Part shown: piece after piece, positions 46,696-56,890 of the stretch
Numbering within the stretch: position 1 is the stretch's first letter
Layout: each line of letters opens with the position of its first letter
Source of the DNA: Stereocaulon alpinum
Lineage: Eukaryota > Ascomycota > Lecanoromycetes > Lecanorales > Stereocaulaceae
Direction of reading: 5' to 3'
DNA length: 64,000 nt
Assembly: GCA_018257865.1 (NCBI GenBank)
Contig: JAEUBA010000060.1
Coordinates: forward strand, 1 to 64,000
The notes under the pieces: model-generated
Seen by the model: the letters and a program-made list of their open reading frames with translations, nothing else
The model's database searches: none
Told to the model about the DNA's origin: nothing
Made by a program: the position numbers and the translations under genes

Positions 46696-47255
46696 ATGCA
46701 CTCCTCAAAAGCATTGCTCTACGGTACCATCCTCGTTGCTCAAATGTTCACAGCTCTGGCAGCTCCGAGTACGGCAAATCCCCCACACGATGCCGAGGGC
46801 AAAAGCAGTCCAAAGAGCAATGAGCCTTTTGCTAATGAAGCTAAAGGTTCGGAAACCCAAGTCAAAGGCGAGATTGACGAGCAATTGGAGAAACGACAGG
46901 TGTGAACCCGCCAGCCCTTTGAAAACATAGCTAAGTATGGCAGGACAAGTCTTCAAAGATCGGAGCTTCCGTTTATAGCGAAAGGGACTGCAACGGGTTT
47001 ATTGGAATGGTGGACGATCTCACGCAATCTCCCGGGAGTACGTGGCTTCCCACGGGGGATGGCATGGCGTACAGCTTTGAACTACTCTACCGGGGCCTCC
47101 AGGGCCAAGAGCAGCTCGACATTTCCACCAAGGATTCCAGTAATGGAGACCGGTGCGGCGATTTCATTGACAGTTATTTCGCGGGCACCTCTACCTCTTG
47201 CAACAATTGGGGGAACATTAGCTGCGTGAGATTTTGGATCAATCCTGGCCTTTGA
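46696..47255 (+). CDS. Small secreted pre-pro-protein with KR processing site, effector-like
   Basis: Exons 46696-46899 and 46944-47255; the 44-nt intron GTGTGA...TGGCAG has a GCTAAG branch. The product is 171 residues. A signal peptide (ALLYGTILVAQMFTALAAPS) is followed by an acidic/basic pro-region ending EQLEKRQ, a Kex2-type dibasic site located at the splice junction, then a mature part of about 105 residues. The mature part has four Cys (ERDCNGF, GDRCGDF, TSCNNW, ISCVRF), enough for two disulfides, and no known domain. The shape (signal, pro-peptide, KR, small Cys-containing domain) is typical of fungal secreted peptides and candidate effectors. I cannot assign a target or activity. The gene is intact within a RIP-damaged neighbourhood. 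Confidence 0.65.
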
Positions 47256-48345
47256 GTGAAGAGGGTGATTCTTGTCGCAGGACAGTTAAAGGAAGCGCAT
47301 TTGGTCTATGAAATTTTATTAACAAGGTATTCATTTTACAGCAGTATTTAGTGTGGTACGCTCGAAATATCGTTTAGTTCTTGAATACTTGGTGGATTAA
47401 CAGACAAAATTATGCCCATGCCAATGCTTCCTCCGTTCTTTCAACTTCCAAGACTTGTAACCGTCTTGACTAATCCTTAAGGCTAGTAAAGGGGGATGCC
47501 TGTGCTCGCAATCCTCTCATCTTCTCTTTGCACAGAGTGAGATCCTTATACTTTGGAAGAAGTACCAAGAGTGCAGGCCATGTGGGATGGGATGATAAAA
47601 ATATTAGAAAAGTGCCGGGCACAACTTGCCGAAACTGCCGAAGCACGGACCACCGCGCATAAAATGTGCCCCCAAAACTTGCTTGCCTCTCAAGAGAAAG
47701 CTCTCCCTTGCCCTGCATACTGTCCTTGTACTCGTGCTTCCAATTCTTTTGATCATACATAGACTAAAGATGAATGCTTTTGTCTTCAAATTAGGGTCGG
47801 GAATCGAATTGCGATTTCCTGTCCCAGAACTGGGTGCTCAGGGTCCAAGGTCAGATGCTAAGATCAGTCTTCCTTCGTAGGCGCTCATGCTTAGGTAATG
47901 AGCGAAGCTTCTGGGAATCTCACCTGGATTTGTCAGCTGGAGGAGACGGGTATTAACGCCGCACCAATCCTTGACAGAATTGCCCTTATGCTTACATGAG
48001 ATGTTGCCGCATTTATGTCGGAACTTGCCATCGTCCCTCTTGCCAAAATTCCTTGACGTGTTGATCTCCTTCGGTGACAGGTGTTGTCTCATTGACTCGC
48101 TATCGAACATCGCCAACAAGGCGATGTTCTGTGCATTCGTGAGCTTTGAAGTAGGGTGGATAAAATGAAGATTTCTATTAAACAAGGATCCGCTCTTCGC
48201 CCCGTCTTAATTAGACCGGAGCACAAACGCTTAAGAGCTGTTACACTTTCCGTTAAAGAAAACTCCAGCAAAGTACGACTAATAGCATTACAAGAACCAG
48301 CGGAGTCTGTCTCAGGTGCCTAAAGGGCGCAAATTTCAAAACTCC
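47256..48345. other. Intergenic, no confident gene
   Basis: A minus-strand ORF at 48185-47838 contains KCGNISCKHKGNSVKDWCGV, which looks Cys-rich but lacks a signal peptide and clear start. A plus-strand ORF at 47553-47762 is probably chance. Neither is called as a gene. Confidence 0.35.
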
Positions 48346-49233
48346 CTAACTTCTCCTTCGCTCACCGCTGGCGATCTCGCCCTTGTTGGCTTTACCTGAA
48401 TCGACTCCCTGGCTCGGACCGTCTTCTCTCTTTGGGAAAGGAGTTATGGGTGTTTTCACTACCCACTGCCGATTGACTTGCTCTGTCAAATCTTTCAGTG
48501 TCGACCTCATCGCTTCGAAATAGGGATGCAACGCTTCGACGTGTTGGCCCAATTGGTCTATCTGTCTTCCGCCGATGTTAATACTTTTCGTTGATTTGCT
48601 TTATCGAAATACCTTGAATTTTCCTCTATCCTAAACAGATATTAGCAATGTTGAGACCACAGTATTCTCTCCATACAATGCCTTGATCTCTTTGTATTCC
48701 AATCTCGTCTCCCCTGATCTAACGCTGGAATCTTGACCTCCGAGCGAACCCTGCAGGCTGGCATGATCGATGTACGCCGGGGTAGAGATTCGATCTGCAC
48801 GCGAGTTTCCGGCTGAAAGATCCTGAAAGAAAGTGGTCAGTCGAGGATTGGGTTCAAGGGAGATGCCATGACTAACGAAGTAATCCAAGGACGAGAACAA
48901 TGTTGGGTCTTCACAGCCAGTCGCGTAATTGCTGTTAATGAAGTCGTTCCATCCATTTTCGGGGTACTGTTCATCGAAAAAACTAGCCATGGCGAGAAAT
49001 GCGTGCAAGTATGGTGCACTGACATCCACGCATCGCTGTTCCCTTTTAAATCCCGATACCACCATGTATCCAATTCTGGCGCAAAAAGGTGCTATTAACG
49101 GAGCATTGGATGTGAACCAGTCATATCGCTGGAGCTCGGAGGATTTTACCCTACAAGCTGGCTCAGCACGCATAAGCCCTATGCACATCAACAGTTGTGC
49201 CGCGAATCCTCCTGGCAGGGTGATGACTTGCAT
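48346..49233 (-). pseudogene. Hypothetical protein, two in-frame stops
   Basis: One minus-strand frame is open from 49233 to 48346 (295 codons) apart from TAG at 48633-48631 and TAA at 48603-48601. Both fit Gln codons changed by RIP (LISV-stop-DRGKFKVFR-stop-SKSTK). The N-terminal part (PGGFAAQLLMCIGLMRAEPA, APYLHAFLAMASFFDEQYPE) is hydrophobic-helical. The part after the stops (QIDQLGQHVEALHPYFEAMR, STLKDLTEQVNRQW) is amphipathic and probably coiled coil. There is no family assignment. The 5' end may include an unseen exon. A splice model that removes the two stops would need a 30-nt intron, too short for this genome. Confidence 0.45.
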
Positions 49234-49793
49234 AAGCCACGCGGAATTGCCGAGCGCTAAAGCTCATTGATCTTAGGGTAGCCAATCATCCTGCTCGAGC
49301 AGTCTCTATGATTCTATTCATGATTCCTTATTGTGAAAGCAAAGAGCGATACTAAGGCAGTGCAGGATGAGGACATGGATTGAAATCTATCTGTATAGCC
49401 TCATCTTTTTGCAGTGCAAAGTCCCGCCGCAAGCGTGATTTGAGGGTACTTGACGGCGGTCCGAGCGCGTGAACAACTTCAGTGCGTTCTTGCTCTTTGC
49501 GCCCATTCATTCATTCATGAACCGACCGGATGGAAATGTGATCCCGAGGTACCTGAAGGATTGCACAAGGGTGGTCAGCGAAAGTAGCGCTGGGCATCGT
49601 TGAGGTCGGGTGGCTCAGCGATGGACTGGTCTGGTAACATTGTTTCAGGGTTCGAACAATGTATAAAGTACAGCTTCTTCGATCGCTTGTCCCAAACGAT
49701 CCAGGTACTCGAATCATTCAAAGCAGTCACTACATTCTCACATTCCCATTACCACATCCTCACATTCCCATCATAACCTTCGCTCTGATCATT
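49234..49793. other. Intergenic, no gene recognised
   Basis: Lies between divergent genes and probably holds both promoters. Tandem CATTCCCAT-like words occur at 49735-49775. Confidence 0.4.
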
Positions 49794-50575
49794 ATGGCAA
49801 CGCAAGGTGGAAGTGCACTGTTTCAATTTTCCAGAGTGGTATGAAAAGTCCCACGGCTCGAATGGACGAATATTGACATCAGCAACAGCCTGGCCAAGCC
49901 ATCTGCCAGACGTGCGGGGTTGAGCTAGCTTCCTACGAGAAACTCCGCTGGAAGAAGAACGCGCTCGAAAATGAGAATGCCATATTGCACCAGCGGCTTT
50001 TCGAAGCTGGTTAAGCTAATCAGTCCAACGAGGTCCGCATGAGGCTCTTCAATACCCAAAGCGAAGAAGTCGCAAAATTGAAAGAGACCGTAAGCAACTA
50101 TTAAAGAGCATTTGCAACTCAGCAGGAGGCACTGGAGTCGGAGAAAAGGGAGCGCGCCCTTGTAGTACAATCCCTGAACCACGAGTCTAGTTGTCACAAA
50201 GCAACTGAGAGGTCGCTGGAGTAAGAGCGTGCCTATATTCGGGACTTCATTGGATTTCTGGATACTCTTGAGGTTCTAAGGAGAGCAGATCTCAACGACA
50301 ACGCAAGCATTGGCACAATTTGGCTCGAAGGGAATGGCATGAAAGGGGCACTCAAACAACTAGAGGCGAAGACAGAAAGCCTCGAGCAGGAGCTCTATAA
50401 CACCAGAGACGACCTGCAGCACAAGCGACTTTTGCTGGAAGAGCTATCACGCAATTTTGAGGTCGCGCCCGAAAGCACGTCCATGTCACCGACTACTGAG
50501 AGCAGTGGAGAAGAGGATGAGCAGATGGTGCTGCTGTCTGAACCCCGTGAGCAGCGAAAACGAGTGCGTAGTTGA
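49794..50575 (+). pseudogene. Coiled-coil protein with N-terminal CxxC, three in-frame stops
   Basis: Exon 1 (49794-49838, MATQGGSALFQFSRV) and exon 2 (49889-50575) are joined by a canonical 50-nt intron GTATGA...AACAG. The frame has 244 codons. A single CxxC (ICQTCGVELASYEKLRWKK) starts exon 2, followed by about 150 residues of heptad-like helix (ALENENAILHQRLFEAG, TQSEEVAKLKETVSNY, LEAKTESLEQELYNTRDDLQ) and an acidic tail. TAA codons at 50012-50014, 50102-50104 and 50222-50224 each fit CAA to TAA. The CxxC followed by a coiled coil resembles fragments of BED/C2H2-like or tropomyosin-like proteins, but I cannot name a family. Confidence 0.55.
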
Positions 50576-50907
50576 GGGATGCAGCGGCGGATATCGTTCT
50601 TGTATTTGATTCTTAGTTAATTTCACACCGAGTTCATTTTTCTGCGTACTTAGATAGTTCCAACAGTATGAAATCCTGTCATCGCAAGCTCCTTGGCTGC
50701 AAATATTCTGTTGTGGTAGTGTTCCTTACGTTTGAAGTGGTGGCGACAGAAATTGCCCTCGCGTCGCCAAAAGCGGATCCATCAAAAGCATCGAATTGTG
50801 GATGACTGTCCGTACTATTAAAAACGTATGGCGTCCCATTCTTCCGATCGACAATTCGTCATCCCATCTATCTAATCCGGCTTGCTTCCAGTAAAGCTTA
50901 GTCGACC
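50576..50907. other. Intergenic, no gene recognised
   Basis: Promoter region of the patatin-like gene. Confidence 0.4.
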
Positions 50908-53900
50908 GTGCGTATGGCTTCTTACGAACAACTGGCGTGGTTGCAGGTAGTTGGCATAAACGATCTTAGGCTTCTCGATCCTGGTCGTATGAGCCAGTTG
51001 GTAAGGGAACTGAAAAATCCCTCGAATCAACGACCTTCTTCCCTATTGTTCGTGGGACGACAAGCCAAGGATCTTGCTCTTCGGGAACTTTTCCCCGACA
51101 ACAACTTTAAGAAATACTTTTGCGACGGCGTGGCAACCTTGCGAATCGACAACGCAAGCACTTACTCTGATCATCCCATATTTTTTGCGGAGAGTAGCCT
51201 AAGTGAAGCGATACCCTTGGCCGCCGAGGATCCTCGCGTCTGTGAGACCGAGTCATTTCCTATCCAGTGGGCCGAGGATACGACTGTGCAACACCTCTAT
51301 AACGTCTTGCACGCCCGCCTCTTCTGTCTCTTCGCCGATGTTGTCTGCGTGTTTGCCGATGACTTTGCCGACTTCGAACATGCCGTCCAACTGCTGAAGT
51401 CATGGGCCGCGGCCGGCAGCGCGTCTGTTCATTTCGACAAGATTCGACCGAGAGTTGTAATCGTTAGACGCGGAGACGCAGCCAGTCCCAGTCCCACCTA
51501 TGATCTTCTCAGGATAGACGATCTTCAGCAGGGCCTCCACAATAGATCTCTGAAAGAATTCTTCTCTTCGATCAAAGTGCTTCACCTAGCCACTGAGCAG
51601 CTGTCTCCCCTGGCACGTTTTCGACGGCTCAAGGAACTCCTTTGGAGGGAGATGGACGAGATGCGCCAGGCGCGACAAGATCTCGGCTGCCTGTATTCTG
51701 CTGAGTATATCACTCGATTTTTTCGCATGGCTGTGGACCACACGGCAGCCTCAATGAGTCGGCCATTCGATTTCATATTGGCGAGCCGGAGGGGTAACGA
51801 CGTCGAGCCAGATGTCGTTCATCACTTGTCCAGATTCATGCGGTCCGGAAGGGACCACCAGGTTCCGCGCGACGCACTGATGACTTTTGTTGCTTCAAGT
51901 ATCTTGTTGGACGCATATCCCCCAAAGATGCATGGTAAGATAATCCTGACCCTAGCGAATAGGAACGCTCAACATCTGACCGAAATCCGTAGACTTCGAT
52001 CCGGGGATGCTTTATGACGTTCAATATCGGCATCTTTGTCTTCAGTCCCTTACCGAGATATATGATGACCGCGATCTCGTTCAGCACCAGGACACCTTCA
52101 TTCGCAGCCAGTTGATTCAACTCCATTCCTCCATGATCGCATCCGGGAAGCCCACCCTACAGATGCACCAGGAGAAGACGGCTTCTCTCGATATTAACTG
52201 GGTGCAGATGAAGAGCAATGAAACCTGCTTTTGTTGTATTCGACGGATACCTGAGATCACTCTTTCTTGTGGACACGCCATATGCGAAATTTGCGTTCGA
52301 AACATCGGTGATGAGACCTCGGCCTTTGACTCTCAATATCGGATTGACGCTTGTATGCTCTGTCGAATGGGGAAGCTTCTGGTGGGATTGAGGCCGCTCA
52401 CTGTCGGATTACGGCTCTTGAGCATAGACGGTGGGGGAACTCTCGGGGTGATAGCGATAGGATTTATGGATGTTTTGCAAAGTATTCTAGGAAATATTTG
52501 GAGGATCCAGGATTTGTTCGATGTTGCATATGGCACCAGCGTTGGTGGGGTTGACGATCCAACATTGGCTTTTGCCCTGGCTGACATGGGAACAGGGGGC
52601 CTGATCGTACTGATCCTCTTCCTGCGCCAGCTACCAGTTTCGGAGTGTGTGAAGATGTTTGATGCCCTGGCCAAGCAGTTATTTCCTCCCTCTCCTGATC
52701 GAACGAGCCTTCTCAGTCGTCTCCGGCGTGTTCTGAGGTCGTGGTACCGTGACGGATGCCACGATGCGGAAACCTTGGAGTCCCATTTGCAGGAAACTTT
52801 AGGCTCTCAGGGCCGGTTATTCGACCACGTCCAGGGCCTCTTCGCCACGAAAGTTGGCGTCACGGCAGCTACCATTGACAAAGGCATCCCGGTCTTGTTG
52901 ACGAATTATAACGGCTCAGGCAAGTGGGACGAGAAATGTGGTATGGATGGAGGACATTCCTTTCCAATTCTGTGTTGACGATAAGTCAGGCTATAAAATC
53001 ATCCGTCCGACTGATATGAAAGACGAACCGTACCTTTGGCAAGCGTAAGTCTCCTTTGTTCTACGATTGCATGGGCTCAAGTTGTCTAGGGGCCGAATGA
53101 CTTCGGCAGCTCCAGTGTAAGCGTTCTTGGCTGCCTCCGCTGTTGCCCGTGACTGATCTCTACAGTCTCTATCCACCCGCATATACCTGTGCGACTGGCC
53201 CAATCCAGGACGGAGGTATGAGTGGATACAACAATCCTATCAAGCTTGCGCTTTGGGAGAGCCTGCGCATCGATCCTTCACTCTCTAAACCTGATCTCGT
53301 GGTATCCGTGGGGACAGGTACCAGCACCAAAACGAAGTCGCCAAGAGCTGCTTCTTTCCGCCACGTTCTATTCGACGGCTTCATTCCTCGGCTGTGGCGG
53401 GCCTATATGTCGTCGTTCGACGGCGAAAGCAACTTCAGAGACGTTGTGAACAGCTTGGACCGCGAAAACCGTGAAGACTATAAGCGTCTTAACGTTGTTT
53501 TACCGAGGAATGAGCCGGCGATGGACAACACCAGCCGGATGGACGAGTTGCGTTAACTTGTCCATCTGGATCCACGGATGATCCAAGAGTGCGAGGAGAC
53601 GATATATGCTTTGCTTATAGCATCTTTCTATTTTGAACTGAGCTGCATCCCGAGCCGACTGTCAGAGAACCGAATCCGCTGCCTCGGGACGATACGATGC
53701 CGTCTTCCAGGTGAAGTTATGGTGGAATTGCTCGAGCGAATCCATCCTTCTCGCATATCCTTCGTAACGCATAGCAGGGCCTTGGGATATTACTTCGGTA
53801 AACGCGACCTCTGCCCGTCCTGCCGACGATACCGGAAATCTGTGGAGTTCACCGTTCGGGATCTAGGTCAGCCGACCAATATACATGCAACGAGTGCAAG

Positions 53901-54111
53901 AAGGCCTCGACGGAAGATTAGCGCTTTTCCGCAGACAATGCAGTGGTTTATCGACCAGCAACATCTTGATGCTCCATTTGGCACGGCCTATCATAGAAGT
54001 CTGAATCGCTCATGTAAGTCGTGTGTGGCTGCCGCGGACTGTGAGCTGAAAAGGCAGGCCCCTGATAACGAAGGCCGATACATTTCGGTCAAGAAGCCTC
54101 GACTGTGCTAG
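50908..54111 (+). pseudogene. RING-patatin-like phospholipase (PLP), frameshift and one in-frame stop
   Basis: Exons 50908-52544, 52596-52940, 52990-53044, 53090-53116 and 53166-54111; every junction restores conserved sequence. The N-terminal 370 residues form a conserved fungal domain with no known activity. A RING-like zinc motif follows (CFCCIRRIPEITLSCGHAIC, EICV, CMLC). The patatin domain shows LLSIDGGGTLG (oxyanion hole), AYGTSVGGLIVL after splicing (nucleophile Ser), WQAGRMTSAAPVLYPPAY and QDGGMSGYNNPI (catalytic Asp). The C-terminus has a zinc ribbon (LCPSCRRYR) and FPQTMQWFIDQQHLDAPFG. Patatins hydrolyse acyl lipids; fungal relatives appear in heterokaryon-incompatibility and NLR-like proteins and as Starship cargo. 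Lesions: a one-base loss (or +2) near 52010 between RLRSGDAL and DVQYRHL, and TAA at 53554-53556 (Gln expected). Confidence 0.75.
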
Positions 54112-54248
54112 TAATCCGTGCCGCTGTATCGTAAGATGGGAAGATATACAAACAACATTAACAACGATGTAAGCAGGTCTAGACCCTGAGGTACCTCAAT
54201 ATGATTATTTCAATACGTGATTTTCCCAACCAAAACCCATCATAATCA

Positions 54249-54467
54249 CTATTGTGCTTCGCCTTGCTTCTCTGATGTGGACAGGATGTTACCGTAGCAG
54301 CCATTGCACAAGGGTTCGTCCCATTTGTCCTTAGCGTAAGCGATGAGCTTCGATGTTTTTTCAAGGCTGCAGCGACTGCAAGTGAAGGTTGCGCGCGTGG
54401 CAAGTCGATTCATGCATAACGAGCGACGTGGAGGAAAAGCCTTTTCAACTTCACCCAACGGCGTCAT
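54249..54467 (-). CDS. Small zinc-binding protein (CxxC...CNGCYG)
   Basis: A 72-codon frame with FTCSRCSLEKTSKLIAYAKD and a WDEPLCNGCYGNILS segment: two CxxC pairs about 30 residues apart, a treble-clef-like arrangement. The same CxxC...W-x-x-P-L-C-N-G-C-Y-G pattern occurs in small fungal ORFs and in tails of larger accessory proteins. The start is uncertain; ATG at 54467 may follow an intron. It lies tail to tail with the patatin gene and just left of the Fot1 element. Function unknown. Confidence 0.4.
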   Translation of the reverse strand: MTPLGEVEKAFPPRRSLCMNRLATRATFTCSRCSLEKTSKLIAYAKDKWDEPLCNGCYGNILSTSEKQGEAQ

Positions 54468-54782
54468 TGACTGTTGAGTATCCTGGTGGACGAGAAAGAA
54501 GCTGTCAGTCGTGTTCTGAAATCAAGAACGAAGAATATGACGCTACCGACCATACTGCCGTTCAACGGAAAAAAGGGAGAGCTTAATCAAAGAATTCTTT
54601 TTTGCTGACGCATGGAGTTGGTTGATGTCAAGGGAGCCGAGATTGGAGCGCGAGAGCTGGGCCTCGCGGTGGCGCTGGTAATGGCGCAGCTCTAGTAGGC
54701 TGTAAAGACTTTGCTTGAAGATAGAAAGGGGGCACTTGAAGTTGAGCAATTGGCGCTGTGGGTATTGGGATTTCAAGGTGTA

Positions 54783-54860
54783 ATCGTAGCACCTGACTAA
54801 GCCAAGCTTAGTAGTGGCCACCCGAGTGTCGCGGCCACCCGAGTGTCGCGCATGCTTCAA
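54783..54860 (+). repeat. Left TIR of Fot1 element
   Basis: 78 bp; the inner part holds two tandem copies of GGCCACCCGAGTGTCGC (54816-54849). Confidence 0.9.
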
Positions 54861-54901
54861 ATTATCACCCCCAACTTTGAAAAATCACTACACCACCCAC
54901 A

Positions 54902-56596
54902 ATGGCCCTATCCTTTACTGGAATTGAGGCGATGTTGGATGACGCCATGGCCTTTATCGCTGAAAATCCTGAGTTCGCTACTGCTCAAGTTGCGCGCGAT
55001 TTCGACGTTCCAGTGAGGCGGCTACAAAGGCGCGTTGAAAAAGGCGTCTCCAGAAAAACATCTACACCAAATGGTCTAGCGCTCAGCCCGGCCCAAGAAC
55101 TCGCAGTCGTCGAGTTTATTAGGCTATACGACTCGTTTGATATGTCAATAAGGCTAGTAGTTCTCCGACGGCAAGCAGACTTTATCCTAGAGCAAAGTGG
55201 ATCTACAAGGACCGTCGGCCAGCACTGGGCTACTAGATTTATCAAAAGACACCCCGAGCTACATAAACGCAAGCAGACACCGCTCTCAATAGACAGGAAG
55301 CTAGCTCATAGGCCGGAGGACGTCCTAAGATACTTTCAACGTTTCCAACACGTTAGGAGCGAGCTCGGGGTAGCTGATGAAGATATATGGAATATGGACG
55401 AAACAGGCTTCAGAATTGGCGTCGGAAAGGCTCAGTGGGTCGTCTCTACACACGCAACAAAGCAGCTACGAATCAACGACCCTGATAATAGGGACTATAT
55501 CACGTCGGTCGAATGTATCAGTGGCGGTGGAGTGTCAATGGCCCCGTTTATCATTCTGAACGGAAAATTAATTCTGAATAAATGGGCCGATAACAACCTC
55601 CCTGATGCGACGAAGCTAGCTGTTAGTGATTCTGGCTATTCAAATAACACCCTAGCACTAGCCTGGCTAGAGCACTTTGAGGTACAGAGCCGAAAAACAC
55701 GGATAGGTCAATGGCGCGTCCTTATTGTCGACGGTTATGGTTCTCATTTGACATGGGAATTCTTCCACTATGCTTTAGAACATAGAATTCGACTATTCCA
55801 GCTACCAGCCCATTCCACTCACTTCAGCCAGCCATTAGACGTCGGCTGCTTTCAGCCATTCAAGCACTATTAGCAGGAAGCTCTCGATCTATTCATTCGA
55901 CAAACGGGGCCTATTCTCACTAAGGCAGATTTTCTAGCTTTATTTCAACAAATCCGCATACAGACATTCAAAATTTCGACTATTTCAGCAGCTTGGCGGG
56001 CAACTGGTTTCATCCCATATCAGCCGCGCCGTGTACTTGATTTATTATCCGACTACCAGCGCAAGAATACTCGCCAAATTACACCACCACCAGTCGAACC
56101 ACTACTAATTCAGCGTACCCCACGCACCGCTAAAGACCTCATAGATCATGGCCGTATGCTCGAGAATAGTATCAGGAAAAATGGGCTTGATGAGGGCTTA
56201 ATTACGCCTATTCTACAGTCCATAAAGGGTAGTGTCGCTGCGGCATACCAATTATGCCAGCTAACTGACGAGCTTCTTAGCAACAACAAGGCGCAAATTG
56301 AGAAGGCTAGGCGTAAATCACAGCCTAATACGGTTGCACATAAGGGAGGCTGGGTTGAGGTAGAAGGAATAAGGCATACGACTACACAAAGGGTGGAAAA
56401 TGATCGGATGAATACTGAGCAGGCTATTAGGCTGGCGCAAAGGCAGCTCCTAGCCATTGATACGGCGGCTAGGAAAAAGCTTGAAAACATCAGACGAAAC
56501 CATTGGAAGCTCTGGTATAGGCATAATGAGGCTCATAGGTTCTTTCAGAACGTGCAGCGCAAGCGTTGGGTTGCTATTCATAGAAATAGTAAATAA
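54902..56596 (+). pseudogene. Fot1/pogo transposase, one in-frame TAG
   Basis: The frame is open for 565 codons except TAG at 55871-55873. The N-terminus has a psq-type helix-turn-helix (EFATAQVARDFDVPVRRLQR) and a CENP-B/Tc5-type DNA-binding half (HWATRFIKRHPELHKRK). The DDE_1 core shows IWNMDETGFRIGVGKA (first Asp), LIVDGYGSHLTWEF (second Asp) and HFSQPLDVGCFQPFKHY (third Asp). The stop comes right after FKHY, where the next residues are QEALD; TAG is one C-to-T step from CAG. The C-terminal part contains AAWRATGFIPYQPRRVL and a basic coiled tail. The stop leaves all three catalytic Asp codons upstream, so the truncated product could in principle keep part of its function, but this is untested. 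Confidence 0.85.
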
Positions 56597-56597
56597 A

Positions 56598-56675
56598 TTG
56601 AAGCATGCGCGACACTCGGGTGGCCGCGACACTCGGGTGGCCACTACTAAGCTTGGCTTAGTCAGGTGCTACGAT
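56598..56675 (-). repeat. Right TIR of Fot1 element
   Basis: Inverted copy of 54783-54860, followed by target duplication TA. Confidence 0.9.
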
Positions 56676-56890
56676 TAGATGGTCGAGTGGTTGTAGCCTG
56701 AAAGCTCTCAAGGAAATATCTACTCTAGTCCGAATAAAGTTAGGAATGCTTGGCTACGCCCCGTTTCCCTTGCATCCACGAAGGCGGATGCTGTTTTTTG
56801 GCCTGTTTGATAGCATCCCTGCGGGGAGATGACTGCAACGATGGCTAATCACGGCTCCAATCAGGCAGAGCATTCGAAGATGCAGGCCCA
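56676..56890. other. Short spacer right of Fot1
   Basis: It contains ATG at 56841 (MANHGSNQAEHSK) and an acceptor-like AATCAG near 56865. Either could belong to the first exon of the DUF7514 gene. Confidence 0.3.

Larger units (their letters stand above)
54783..56675 (+). mobile_element. Fot1/pogo-family DNA transposon with 78-bp terminal inverted repeats
   Basis: A 1893-bp element flanked by a TA target duplication (54781-54782 and 56676-56677), as expected for the Tc1/mariner-pogo superfamily. Both 78-bp ends match in inverted orientation (ATCGTAGCACCTGACTAAGC inward to GCATGCTTCAA). Each contains a directly repeated 17-mer GGCCACCCGAGTGTCGC, probably transposase binding sites. It encodes one transposase in plus orientation. 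The TIRs show no obvious difference, so the insertion is recent compared with the gypsy elements. Confidence 0.9.

Noticed and set aside
47838..48185. Minus-strand Cys-containing ORF as a secreted effector
   Set aside because: No signal peptide and no clear start; evidence too thin.
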